This document shows positions 42,676 through 53,721 of a stretch of 64,000 nucleotides of DNA, one piece after another (positions within the stretch are counted from its first letter, which is position 1; every line of letters begins with the position of its first letter). The stretch comes from Fistulifera solaris (lineage: Eukaryota > Bacillariophyta > Bacillariophyceae > Naviculales > Stauroneidaceae): contig AP026146.1 in the NCBI GenBank assembly GCA_030295235.1, positions 620,001-684,000 on the forward strand, in the 5' to 3' direction. The translations under genes were made by a program, and so were the position numbers. A model generated the notes under the pieces. The model saw only the letters and a program-made list of their open reading frames with translations, ran no database searches and had not been told where the DNA came from.

Positions 42676-44849
42676 ATGATACGAGCCGCATCGAGAGCTT
42701 TGACAAGTTCCGCACGACGAGTCGGTGCAGTCATCGTCCCCAATACTTCTCCTTACAGTCCCGGCTCTTTCTATAAATTGTCTCTGTCCTCGCTAAGTTT
42801 TGATGAGGAGCGTTTTCCGTTACCCGAGCCCGCCCTAGCGATTGCGTATGATTATGAGGATGACGGCGAACCGGATTCGCACGATCCCAAAGAAGTCGTT
42901 CGACAGGAATGCCTCTCATCTACAAACTTAAAATCAATTGAAATTACGGCTGCATCAGGTCCACGATCTCCCAGTTCTTCGCCTTATCCACCTCCGTCGA
43001 ATTATGATCAAGGAAAGGTGATTCCCCGAGGAAAATCCGGTACCGGAGGAGGCGGAGGACGACATCGTTGTCCGAAATGTGGTGCTCAAGTGACATTCCA
43101 ACACGGAGACTTTGAAGAAAACACATTTTATTGTGCGGCTTGCTCGGGATGGTTTGTATCAAATACCAAGATTACTGCGAAGGACGACCCCTACGATGAA
43201 CTCATGGAGAAGCAACAGATTCAGGCGAAGCGCATCCACGAAGATCCGCAAACGGTCATGCAGCACATTCCGAAACCACCCGAGCCGCATGAAGTGCATC
43301 CACCGCAGCCGCATTCTCCTCTGAAGAAAAAGGTTCCTACTCCAAAGGAGATTATGACGGGTCTCAACGAATACGTAATTGGGCAACGAAATGTCAAGGT
43401 GGCCCTCTCCGTCGGTGTGTACAATCATTTCAAGCGCATATACGTGGCAGAGGAGCAAGCGGCAGCGCAACAACGTAAACAAGCGGAGATGGAAGAAGGT
43501 GCCTTTATGGCAAGTGCCAACAGTATTCCCATCAATCAGCTACATGATGGACCGTCCCTGGCCGAGATGAATTTGGGGCAATTTTCGAGCAGCAGTGTTT
43601 CTCCTACGATGGAAAACAGAACGGAAGGACACTCGTTCAACAGTATCAACAATCCAAAGTTTGCGCGAGAAGTGGAAGATGTTGAAATTGATAAGAGTAA
43701 CATTTTGGTAAGAGCGCATGCGCTTGGTCTATTCTTTGTGAACCAATCGTTTGTAGACTCATTTTAGTTTCTTTTTTTTAGTTGCTAGGCCCAACAGGGA
43801 GCGGAAAGACATTGCTGGTAAAAACTCTTGCTCGTTTGGTTGATGTTCCGTTGGTTATTGCGGACGCCACATGCTTGACCCAGGCGGGGTATGTCGGAGA
43901 GGATGTCGAAAGCATCCTGTTTAAACTGTATTTAGAAAGTGGACAGGACATCGAAAGATGCCAACGGGGTATTGTTTATATTGACGAGGCCGATAAGATT
44001 CGAAAATCTGGTGGGAATGTAAGCATCAGCCGGGATGTTTCTGGAGAAGGTGTTCAGCATGCATTGTTGAAAATCGTTGAGGGAAATGTCATTAATGTTC
44101 CAAAGGTACGTTGACGTGTGGTCCAACTTCAATTACCTGATCACCGAATGCTAACTGATGTTTTGCTAGGAACCCGGTCGAAAAAACCCGCGCGGCGATT
44201 TCTTGCAGATTGACACAACGAACATTTTGTTTATTTGCGGAGGCGCCTTTTCTGGTTTAGAGCGGATCATCAACCGACGAGTTCACGCTGCTTCGATTGG
44301 TTTTGGTGCGCAGATGAAAAGAAGGTCGACGACCCGACTGTGCAAGGACGATACTTTGAAAATGCCATACCCAAGGATCTAGTGGATTTTGGTATGATTC
44401 CCGAGTTCGTGGGTCGTTTCCCCATTATTGTATCCACCAAGGGTTTAGACATTGACAATTTGGTAGACATTCTGACCGAACCAAAGAATTCAATTATCAA
44501 GCAATACCGTCGTCTTTTTGCTATGGACGATGTCAATTTTCATGTGACGCAGGATGGATTAGAGGCAATTGCACAGACAGCTTTTACTCGCGGAACCGGC
44601 GCTCGTGGTCTTCGCTCCATAACTGATTCCGTTTTGATGGAGACGCAATACGTCGTACCGTCCCGCCCAAATGTCCACACTGTATATGTGGATGCTGAGG
44701 CAGTGAATGGACAAGGCAAACCCGTCCTTTTGGAAGATCCCGAAATGACGGTCGAGAAGTATGAAGAGTTGAAGAAAGGTCAGAGAACAGTGGAGGGAGC
44801 GGCACCGGTCCGCATTGAGAACGAAGAAGAGATTGAACAGGTAGCATAG
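42676..44849 (+). CDS. CLPX: mitochondrial ClpX, AAA+ unfoldase of the ClpXP protease
   Basis: ATPase that unfolds substrates for ClpP or remodels them alone. The start gives a basic Ser-rich presequence ([15 protein letters not shown]). The N-terminal C4 zinc finger is CPKCG...YCAAC (about residues 132-157). The AAA+ domain has Walker A GPTGSGKT (about 347-354), Walker [18 protein letters not shown] and the sensor region IPEFVGRFP. About 95 residues rich in Gln and Ser are inserted just before Walker A. Introns lie at 43708-43781 and 44106-44169. One base is missing near 44311; restored, [19 protein letters not shown] is continuous. About 670 aa. Confidence 0.93.
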
Positions 44850-44926
44850 GAAGGATAATAGATTAATTCATATACGTTATGATTTTGGATGTGTTTGAGT
44901 TAGAAGTGCTTGATGCAAACTATCAA

Positions 44927-46155
44927 TTATGCGATCATGGTAGCTACGGTAACGCCAGTTCCACCCACCATTAAGGCTCCTGCTACTCCAACAGCAAAAG
45001 GTTTCCAACCAACGCCGCGAAAAGAAGAAGCAGAAGTTCCCAAGCCCACTCCAGCCATTGCGGTACCGAGCAAATATTTGGACAAATCATTCCCTAACCA
45101 GTCCATAGCTACAGTAAAGTAGTGTTGTGAAGCCGTCGCTTCTACCAAGAGTAAATCGCCAGTCGATCGCACAGTTGACATGCCTAAGAATGTGAGAAGA
45201 AAGGGCGGTACATATTTTTTGTAAATGTCATGAGTCCCGACATAGTTGGGGGCGATGTCGAAGAATCGGACGCATTTGGAGACGATCTTGCATTCGGCGT
45301 TTCTTCTTTTGTTGCTGCACAACATGTACATAGGACAAAACGGGAATTGCTACTGCCAAACCCAAGTTACGTAACAATTTCGTGACAGCCGCAACTTGAA
45401 ACGCAACATCATCTCCGTAAATCTCCTTATAGGCCAACGCCGATCCCAACACTTGACTGGTATCGTGAATAGCAACACCCAGACACATTCCCACTTGTGC
45501 ACTATTCCCATCACACAATGCATGTAGCAAATACGGATAATATAACATGCCAAAAGTGCCAAAGAGGACGGTATTGGCTACTGCTTCGGCAATATCTCGG
45601 GACGGTGCCTGTATGGCCGGTGCCAGGGACCGTAATGGCCGTGACACCGCAAATGGATGTCCCCGCCGTCAACAATAAAGTCAACGAAGAGGATGACAGT
45701 CCCGCCCAATAACGGCCCGCGAAAGGAATAAAGAGCATCCCCGCACCCACGGACGACACCACGACCGGAATACTTTGCGAACTGGTTGCCAGTACTTGAC
45801 CGCAACTCAGTTTCGCGGCGACACAAACAATGCCCGTTTGTAAAAGAGTTTTGGTGCAAAACGTCAAACCCGGTTGAATGGTAGCGGTATGATGATGATC
45901 GGGGGTATGTTGTATTTCACAATCATCCCGAGTAATATGGAAGTCGGTATGCCCGAAATGGGCATGTCCCAGATAGACGAAAGAACGGATGTCATTTGAA
46001 AACCACCCAAGGCGGTGGAAGCACATAAAGCGACACCGGGAAATATCGATGGATGGCTCTTTTTCGCTGTTCTGATTGTCGTTCGATGGTGTAGCGAAGG
46101 AGGTGTCACGGCTGTCATCCAGCGAAGACGAACAGTTGGTGTTCGAGCGGTCCAT
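44927..46155 (-). CDS. YeiH/UPF0324-type putative sulfate-exporter-like membrane protein
   Basis: About 409 aa. The UPF0324 signatures are present: SIFPGVALCASTALGGF and ILLGMIVKYN near the start, TFCTKTLLQTGIVCVAAKLS, TAGTSICGVTAI, GVAIHDTSQVLGSALAYKE, KLLRNLGLAVAIPVL, and KKYVPPFLLTFLGMS with a GVGLGTSASSF C-terminal helix. A hydrophilic Ser/Asn-rich N-terminus and a linker before KKYVPP are extra. Five single-base breaks (T5 46060-46064, G5 45901-45905, near 45627, near 45318, T6 45215-45220 on the + strand) are needed; together they close the frame exactly. The transported ion is unknown. The family is mainly bacterial. Stops are 77 bp from ClpX. Confidence 0.75.
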
Positions 46156-46483
46156 CGTTTGTGCTGACGCAAAGAAGAAGGTATTGTGAAGCTGAAGCGA
46201 AGGAATATTGATTGCTGTATCATCTTGAAAGAAGCGAATGAATTGGGAAGGGCAAAGCACAAGCGCCGAGAAATAAGAATAAAAGATACTGTTTTTTTTT
46301 TTGTCTTGCGCTTTGTTTGTTTTACCAGTACCAGTACTACGTACAAGCGTGCGAGATCGATATATATCCGGGTTATCTCTGCACATGTGGGGTGATAGGA
46401 ACGGGCCTAAACCTAACTTACGAGAGCTACGTGACAAAACACTGCGCATACAACAACAAATATTTCTTCTGAATAAAAGCAAC
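46156..46483. promoter_or_regulatory. short divergent intergenic region
   Basis: 328 bp separate the YeiH-type (-) and MED21 (+) starts. It contains a CCAGTACCAGTACTACG run near 46326 and a long T tract near 46292-46302. Confidence 0.4.
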
Positions 46484-47347
46484 ATGAATGACAGTAACCA
46501 TCAAAGCAATATCAATATCATTAGCAGCAACAGCAACAGCAATGTCTCGGATGACGATTTCTCCATTGAGAACGACGAACCTTTGGATAAAATCGATCCC
46601 ATTACCGTTTTGCAAGACAATATAGGTCCGTCAGTTGGTGATTGTTGTGAAAGAGTATATTCTGTGTTTTGTTTCTTTCTTTCTTTCTTTCATTCAACTG
46701 TGAACTTTTTTTTGCTTTCTTGTTGGCAATCATCAATTCCTTGTACACTTCTCTCATACTCCACCAACGAATCCAACAACAACAACAACAACAACAAAAT
46801 ACTCACACATATACACAGACGGGCTGTCGTTGGCCATGTTTGATGCATTGCGCCAATTGAGAGATGCTGTAGCTCCCGAATCGGGAAATTTAGGAAATAC
46901 CAACAATAACAACCGAAATGATGACACAGAACACGCACTCGATACCGATGAATTGTGGAAGGCCTACAAAGCCAAAGATCCCGATGTTCTCGCCATGGTA
47001 CCTAGTATGACCGGAATCAATTCACGAGAAGACTTTGAACGATGGCATGCCCAACACGAGATGGACAAGGATAAAGAATTAGTCACGCAACTAGCTGCCA
47101 TTGTACTAGAAAAAAGTCGAGCCATTGATCAGCAAGTGCAACACCATATTCCCGGGATGCACCGGACGCGTCCAGAGCAAAAGAGTACATGGCACAACTC
47201 GTACAAGAAAATGTACAAGTCGCGCGTGAATTGGAACAAACCTATGCACAGGCACGGCAACAACGGGATCGATGTCGAGCGTACATTCGAGAAAATACTT
47301 GTCGAGCTTTGGGAATCAAAGAAGATTCGGAAGCAGTGTTTTTATAA
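46484..47347 (+). CDS. Mediator complex subunit 21 (MED21/Srb7-like)
   Basis: Subunit of the Mediator middle module, a coactivator of RNA polymerase II. After a Ser/Asn-rich N-terminus, LSLAMFDALRQLRDAV starts the MED21 helix pair. A long helix follows: ELVTQLAAIVLEKSRAIDQQ, then HHIPGMHRTRPEQKEYM and LEQTYAQARQQRDRCRAYI. One base is missing in the A4 run at 47179-47182; repair replaces a basic frame by the expected coiled coil ending SEAVFL. The intron ends at 46818; its donor is either 46626 or 46638 (both keep phase), and it holds a CAA repeat. About 227 aa; an upstream ATG at 46385 is possible. Confidence 0.72.
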
Positions 47348-47992
47348 AAGAAAAGATCAATTTCAGTGTTGCAGGTCTCTATTCATTGCATTGCATTTGA
47401 TTTGATTTGATTTGATTTGATTATGTAAGCGGAATAAAACGGAATTCCTCAGTCTCATTTCTTCTATATACCTGGTAGTTATGTCCTCGTGATTTCATCC
47501 ATCTCTGATACCGGTTTATTCGTGTGACTTCGACGATCGTCCTATTGTAAAATGCATTAAGTACATAACGTAGTAGCGTGAAGCGGCTCATGGTCAACAA
47601 AGCTAGATTGAGCTGAATTTAAGAACCAAGTGACATACGATTAGGGTAAGGCTTATTCCCTCAACCGACTATTGATTCGTGAATAAATGCAGTCGTGTTT
47701 AAGTGGTGTCAACAGTTTAGGTTTATAGTAAAGACAAAACGAAACAATAGAGCAAAAATCGCATCGCAAATCGCAAAAACACTCGAAAGAAGACGATCCC
47801 CACCACTTTTTTTTTGTTCTTCCGAGGGAGGACAGCTTGCGAGTTGCGCGATGCGCTTGTGTCACTTTTGACAATGGTTCCCAAATTAGGGCGGGCACAT
47901 CCAGCACCAAAGGAAGTAATACCATACACCGTATCATAGCTGCCTGCAGGGAGAAGCGGGAGAGAAACAGGAATTCGTCGGATTTTTCTACC
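47348..47992. promoter_or_regulatory. intergenic region with TTGAT microsatellite
   Basis: A pentamer run of about five TTGAT units lies near 47397-47421, just past the MED21 stop. The amino-acid transporter frame is open from 47837, so the start could be earlier than 47993. No other gene is seen. Confidence 0.4.
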
Positions 47993-49374
47993 ATGTCATC
48001 TTCCGATAGCAGTTACAGCAGTGACAATAGCAATTTCGTTGAACTGGCCAAACAATACGCTGTCGACAATTCCTTTTCGTCCGATGACAGCCATGAATAC
48101 GGTAGTATTCGTATGACAAATGAAACAAGAGACGGCATCCTCACCATGTTGGAAGATGTGGAAGAAAGGACAAGAACAAGAACACCACAGTTGACACGAA
48201 CGGAAATGGGACAAATTGCCGTCAATATTGTTGTGAGCTTTGTCGGAGCCGGTTTATTGGGTATTCCACACGCCTTTTTTCGAGCGGGATGGTTGCTCGG
48301 GAGTCTTACGCTATGCGCCACGTCGGCACTGAATCTGTATGCTTTGCTTCTTTTGCCTAAAGTACGAAAACGATTACAAGAACAAGGATTACAATGTCAT
48401 TCGTATGGTCAAATGGGTCTGTTGCTTTTAGGAGAGCGGGGAGAAGTTGTTGTCAACTTGTGCCTCGTACTGAGTCAAACAGGATTTGCCACGGCCTATC
48501 TGATATTCATTGCCGAGTCCTTGTATCGAGTAAAGCGCTGGAAAGTTGTATTTGGTTGCGTGCCGGGTTTGGCATTATTGGTGCAAGCACAAGATATGCG
48601 ACATCTGAGTCCCTTTAGTTTACTCGCCAATTGTGCCAATTTACTAGGACTTTCGGCGGTATTATATCAGGATTGGATCCAACTGGAGCATCCTTGGGTG
48701 GATCGAAACACGGAAGACGATACCGTTCGAGCGTTTCGAATGGGAGGTCTCCTTTTGTTGTAGCCGTGACGCTTTATTCGATGGAAGGTGTGGGCTTAAT
48801 ATTAAGCTTAGAGTCGTCGTGTCGGAATCGAGCGCAATTTCCTTCTTTGTTGAAAACCGTCGTGGGAGGCATTACTGTCTTCATGGCATTGTTTGGTTCA
48901 GCCGGATATTGGGCTTTTCGAGGTGATACAATGGCTCCCATTACGCTAAATTTGGGACACAGTCGGGCTGCTTCTCTCGTCCAAGGTGCCCTTTGTGTCG
49001 CACTCTACTTTACGTACCCCATCATGATGTTTCCCATTTGGAACATTGCCGAGAATCGTATACTCGAATTGCGTCCGGAACAAACGTGCCCACGCTGGCT
49101 ACTGCGTGCCAGTATTGTATGTGCCACGGCAATTGTGGCATATGCTGTGCCAGACTTTGGAGAGTATTTATCGCTGGTGGGCAGCAGTATATGTACGATT
49201 TTGGGATTTTTGTTGCCGGCATATTTTCACTTGAAAGTATTTGGTTCCGAATTGTCGGTCGCTCAATCATTAGTAAGCCGGACACTGATTGTGGGTGGCA
49301 CACTGTTTGCCGTCATCGGGACATTTCAGAGCATGAGCAATATGATTACGAATTCAACAGGAGATAACTCGTAG
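47993..49374 (+). CDS. amino acid/auxin permease family transporter (AAAP, SLC36-like)
   Basis: About 460 aa. An acidic Ser-rich N-terminus is followed by about eleven membrane helices. The first contains the family signature IVVSFVGAGLLGIPHAFFRAGW. Later motifs are YGQMGLLLLGERG, PFVVAVTLYSMEGVGLILSLES and GFLLPAYFHLKVF. These transporters usually carry amino acids coupled to protons. A single base is missing near 48750-48752 (GLPFVVAVT after repair); without it the protein stops before helix 7. The position in the plasma or vacuolar membrane cannot be told. Confidence 0.85.
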
Positions 49375-49558
49375 TTAATGGCAAGTTCTCTTTTCTAGTA
49401 ACAAAGCTGCTTCACTTTTCCCGGAGTGGATTCGCCTCTTTCCGCAGCGTTGTAAGCCACGTGAGGACTGGGCTAGTTTGCTGTTTCATCCTGCAAGAAC
49501 ATCTTCCATAATTTGGTAGCGCTAAGAAGACAAATGATACGGACACCTAATCGCATTC

Positions 49559-51823
49559 TTATTTCAATCTAGTTGATTGCTTAGTTTGTAGATACGAGTC
49601 CTTTCTTTTCAGCATGAAATCAATTTTCGGGTCGCGACCACGGAAGCTACGAAAGAGTTCTTCTGGTGCCCTGGTGTTGCCTGCACCATAGATGAACTCT
49701 CTTGCTTTACGAGCGACTTCTGGGTCAAAAATGTTGCCAGATTCTTCAAAAGCAGCAAATGCATCCGCATCTAATACTTCGGCCCATTGGTAAACGTAAT
49801 ATCCAGCAGCGTACATGGAAGTGGCGAATAGATGCGAAAAGTGGGCCGGCCGATGCCGCATCACAATGGCGGCGGGCATTCCCAAACGCTCCAATTCTTG
49901 CTTCTCAAAGACCATCATGTCAAAGTCGGTATAATCATCCAACTGATGCATCTTCATATCGAGTAAAGCACAAATCGAATATTCCACAGTACGAAATCCT
50001 TGCTGGAAAGAACGTGCGGCACGAAGTTTCTCCAGCAAATTGTCGGGAATGGGTTCACCGGTCTCATAGTGCTTACAGTATTGTTTAAGAACACTGGTTT
50101 GATCAAACCAGTGTTCCATCAATTGAGAAGGAAGCTCGACAAAATCGGTCAACACATTGGTCGACGCCAAGCGTCCATAGTCCGCGTTCGAAAGCATTCC
50201 ATGGTGCGCGTGACCGAATTCATGAAACAGCGTGTGGCAATCATCGTAGCTCAAAAACGTGTGCTCAGATCCTTTGGCGAAGTTATTGTTGTTGATGACG
50301 ACGGGAACCTGCAAAATGGGGTCTGATCCCAACGGCAAATTGCGACTTTGACTGCGAAATTCGCTCATCCATGCTCCACCACTCTTGTGAGAACGAGCGA
50401 AATTGTCGTGTAAGAAGATGGCTATGAGACGGTCCTTCTCCCGGACTTCGTACACATCTACATCAGGATGATAAACTTGTAAGTCGGGACGTTTCGTGTA
50501 GGCCAGACCAAACAATTTGTTCGAGACAGCAAACAAGGCTTCACGCGCTGCATTGAGAGTAAAATAGGGTCGCAACAAACTCTCGTCTAAATCGTACTTG
50601 GTCTGACGCACTTTTTCGGCATAATAGCGCCAATCCCACGCCTGCAATCCACCTTCCAGGCATACATTTTCATCTTGCACAAATTCTTCGAGCATCTTTC
50701 GTTCTTGATTGGCGGCTTCTTTGGCCCGAACCCAAACATTCTCCAACAATTCGTTAACTTTTTCCGGAGTTTGTGCCATGCGATCCGCACATTGAAATGC
50801 GGCAAAGTTGGGATAACCGTGGATTTGTGCCAATCGCTGTCGCAGTTGCAAAATTTGCTTTGTCAGTGCCAAATTGGTTTGTTCCCCACGTGCGACCCAC
50901 GCTTCCCACACTTGTTGCCGCAACTGGCGATTGTCACTGTACGTCAAGAACGGTTCCACCATGGATCGACTGAGGGTCATGAATGTCTGATTTTCGGTAT
51001 GACCACGCTCTTCTGCCGCCGCCTTGGCCGCTTCGATCAAAGATGCTGGACATCCGGACCAATCGTTGATTTCCAAAGTCCACGAGGCTTCTTCCGCCAT
51101 GACATTTTGTTGAAATTGCGTCTGTAAGGTAGCGAGTTGTGCTTGAATGTCACTGACTTCGGCTTGTTGTTCCGCCGAAAGAGCCGCCCCGGCACGCACA
51201 AAATCCAAGTGAATCCGTTCCACCAAGCGTTGTTGTTCCGGCGTGAGTTGCAAAGTATCGCGTTGTTGATACACGCGATCAATGGCGGTGAACAATCCCG
51301 GAATTTGGTACCTTTGACTCGCGTGTCGAGACAACAATGGAGCCATTTGTGTTTGTACGGCTTGCAATTCGGGAGGATTTTGACTGGAACACAAATTCGA
51401 ATAGACGCCGGTGACACGATCCAGTAAAGCTCCCGCCCGATCGAATGCAGCGATTGTCGACTCGAAGGAGGGATCGGGATGTTGTGCAATTTCTTCGAGT
51501 TCTTGCAAATGAATTTGCATGGCTTCCTGCAAAGCGGGTGCAAAGTGTTCGACTTGAATTTGTTGAAAAGGAGGCAGCTGAAAGGGTTGTGAGGACCAAT
51601 CCGTGAGGAGTGGATTGTGAACTGTTGCAATAAATGTTGTGGGTGTTGACATGGTGGAAGCAAACAATAAGTTTGAACGAAACGGACTTATTCGCGTGTT
51701 GCGAGCGTCGGAAGAGAATTGACTACGAACGCCTTGTAGAAAGGAAGACGATTGCTTTGCTTTGTAAGCAAAACAAGCTACAAGACACGAATATTGATGG
51801 AGTCGCATGCTTGCTTTGTTCAA
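49559..51823 (-). CDS. M3-family oligopeptidase (oligopeptidase A-like)
   Basis: The ORF is intact and encodes 754 aa, a zinc metallopeptidase that degrades short peptides such as cleaved targeting sequences. The zinc site is HEFGHAHHG (about residue 536) with the third ligand in the downstream ELPSQLMEHW segment. VEHFAPALQEAM near the N-terminus and the YYAEKVRQTKYDLDE segment match the oligopeptidase A branch. The first 55 residues (HQYSCLVACFAYKAKQSSSF, then an Arg/Ser-rich stretch) look like an organellar targeting sequence. An internal MSTPTTFIATVHNPLL could start a cytosolic form. Convergent with the transporter gene. Confidence 0.92.
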   Translation of the reverse strand: MNKASMRLHQYSCLVACFAYKAKQSSSFLQGVRSQFSSDARNTRISPFRSNLLFASTMSTPTTFIATVHNPLLTDWSSQPFQLPPFQQIQVEHFAPALQEAMQIHLQELEEIAQHPDPSFESTIAAFDRAGALLDRVTGVYSNLCSSQNPPELQAVQTQMAPLLSRHASQRYQIPGLFTAIDRVYQQRDTLQLTPEQQRLVERIHLDFVRAGAALSAEQQAEVSDIQAQLATLQTQFQQNVMAEEASWTLEINDWSGCPASLIEAAKAAAEERGHTENQTFMTLSRSMVEPFLTYSDNRQLRQQVWEAWVARGEQTNLALTKQILQLRQRLAQIHGYPNFAAFQCADRMAQTPEKVNELLENVWVRAKEAANQERKMLEEFVQDENVCLEGGLQAWDWRYYAEKVRQTKYDLDESLLRPYFTLNAAREALFAVSNKLFGLAYTKRPDLQVYHPDVDVYEVREKDRLIAIFLHDNFARSHKSGGAWMSEFRSQSRNLPLGSDPILQVPVVINNNNFAKGSEHTFLSYDDCHTLFHEFGHAHHGMLSNADYGRLASTNVLTDFVELPSQLMEHWFDQTSVLKQYCKHYETGEPIPDNLLEKLRAARSFQQGFRTVEYSICALLDMKMHQLDDYTDFDMMVFEKQELERLGMPAAIVMRHRPAHFSHLFATSMYAAGYYVYQWAEVLDADAFAAFEESGNIFDPEVARKAREFIYGAGNTRAPEELFRSFRGRDPKIDFMLKRKDSYLQTKQSTRLK

Positions 51824-52298
51824 TGTTGCGATTCAGTTTTACTCCGTAGTAGTCTTGTTGCCTCGCAACTCGCAACGAAAAACCGCACACACGCGCTGCC
51901 AGCACCGCCGCATCTATGACGATGGGCTCATGACTCACAATCAGTCTTGTAGAAAAACGGTCAACACTTTGATACTATGGTCCATTTTACTGTATGATAA
52001 TATGTGAATCTTCGGCATGTTGATCCGTATTAGGGTTAGGAGTACCGTGAAAACACTGAAGTTGACTACAATAAGGATAAGGAGTGGACTGTTGCGACGG
52101 TGCGACGGACGACCGCGCTGCAACAGAAAAGAGAAAAGAAACATTATTATTTTAGAAAGAGCCATCCGCCATACGTTATCAGGCATCCGCAAACAAGGTG
52201 AATCGAAAGTGATGAGGCGACGGAACTATACTCCAAATAATATCCTTATAAGTCATAACTCATCGCTTCCTCTTTGAATTGCTCTATCTCGATCCACC
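51824..52298. promoter_or_regulatory. divergent intergenic region with TACTCCGTA motif
   Basis: It lies between the peptidase (-) and TrhO (+) starts. It contains TTACTCCGTAG at about 51839-51849. No gene is seen. Confidence 0.4.
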
Positions 52299-53348
52299 AT
52301 GGAGTCAAATGAGTCGTCGTCTATCGAATACGAATTCACGATTTTAGCCCTTTATCAATTTCTCGATCACAAACTCGCCCCCGAAGTTGTGGCCGACCGT
52401 CGCGATCAATTGGAGGCATTCCTTCGTCCCAAAACAGCACGCGGAATGATCATTCTTGCGCAAGAAGGCATCAATGGGACCATTTGTTTTCCGTCCGAAC
52501 ATAGAGATGCCATTATGACTCATCTTTTGCACGATTTTCCGAATTTACGAACCCGATTATCGTATCATAAAGAAAACGTTTTCTTTCGTCTCAAGGTCCG
52601 TATCAAGTCGGAAATTGTTACACTGGGCGTCAACGCCACTGCTTCTGATCCAACTTTGCAAGTCGGTACCTACGTAGAGCCTGGCGACGATTGGGATAAG
52701 CTTCTACAAGATCCAAATTGTTTAGTGGTAGATACACGCAATGAATATGAATATCAGGTCGGGACGTTTCATAACGCCATCAATCCACACACGCACTCCT
52801 TTGTCGATTTTCCGGAATGGATCCAAAACAACATGGATCAAATGAAACAAGTCACAAAAGTAGCCATGTTTTGTACGGGAGGTATTCGTTGTGGAAAGGC
52901 GACGGCTTATTGCATGAATTTACTGAAGGATTCACCGCAAAAACCAGAAATTTTTCATTTGAAAGGAGGTATTCTGGGTTATCTGGATGCTGTTCCAGCG
53001 GAAAAATCATTGTTTAAGGGAGAATGTTACGTATTCGATCGGAGAACGGCGGTTCAGCACGGTTTGAAGCCGTCGACGAGCTATGTACCGTGTCATGCCT
53101 GTCGTCATCCGCTGACGGCTGAAGATCGGTTACATCCCGATTATGAAAAAGGTGTATCGTGTCATGTCTGTATCGATAGTCGTCAGACACGTCGTGAACG
53201 ATATGAGTCTCGACAAAAGCAAATGAAATTATGGGATACTCATTTGCATGATCGAAAAGAGCGCAAACTGCAAAATCAACTACAACGTGTCGATTCCGCT
53301 ACCGGAGTGTCGAATACCGGTAGTTTATTGATCGAAGGGAGCACTTGA
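52299..53348 (+). CDS. TrhO-like tRNA uridine(34) hydroxylase, rhodanese family
   Basis: The ORF is intact, 349 aa. TrhO/YceA proteins perform prephenate-independent, oxygen-dependent 5-hydroxylation of uridine 34 in tRNA. The N-terminal region (LAQEGINGTIC) is typical. The rhodanese domain carries the catalytic loop CTGGIRCGKA (Cys about residue 192), preceded by VVDTRNEYEYQVGTF. A C-terminal CHACRHPL...CHVC pair of CxxC motifs probably binds zinc. No targeting sequence is clear, so cytosolic is most likely. No introns. Confidence 0.9.
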   Translation: MESNESSSIEYEFTILALYQFLDHKLAPEVVADRRDQLEAFLRPKTARGMIILAQEGINGTICFPSEHRDAIMTHLLHDFPNLRTRLSYHKENVFFRLKVRIKSEIVTLGVNATASDPTLQVGTYVEPGDDWDKLLQDPNCLVVDTRNEYEYQVGTFHNAINPHTHSFVDFPEWIQNNMDQMKQVTKVAMFCTGGIRCGKATAYCMNLLKDSPQKPEIFHLKGGILGYLDAVPAEKSLFKGECYVFDRRTAVQHGLKPSTSYVPCHACRHPLTAEDRLHPDYEKGVSCHVCIDSRQTRRERYESRQKQMKLWDTHLHDRKERKLQNQLQRVDSATGVSNTGSLLIEGST

Positions 53349-53721
53349 TCTCAAAGAGTCTTTGTTGTAGGGATGTAAAGAGGTCTGCAACGACCGGACG
53401 TTGATTGTGATATCATTTCTTATCATTCTCCTTATAGAATATGATTAGAGCTATATCCTACGGAGTGCATTTGTCGCAATTTTACGGAGTAGTAGAGTAC
53501 GAAGGGCAACGACAAAAGACCTTTGCCATCGTCCAAAATCAAGGAAATGTCTACACTCGTTTCATCGACTTTTTTAGCTTTGCGTCTAGTATTACGATTG
53601 ATTCGTTGATTTTGAAAGCATGCAACAGCAGCTCCACACAACTAGCGAGCGACAAAACAGTACAGACTCATTGCTTTCCTATAACACAGAATAATAATAC
53701 GGTTAAGCCATAGAGTAGTAT
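53349..53721. other. intergenic region with two TACGGAG motifs
   Basis: CTACGGAGTG near 53459 and TACGGAGTAG near 53483. A short open frame (53441-53713) overlaps them without recognisable content. Confidence 0.35.

Noticed and set aside
46760-46800. CAA/ACA repeats near the MED21 start as coding poly-Asn
   Set aside because: They fall within the intron between the donor at 46626/46638 and the acceptor at 46818; splicing gives the expected MED21 start.
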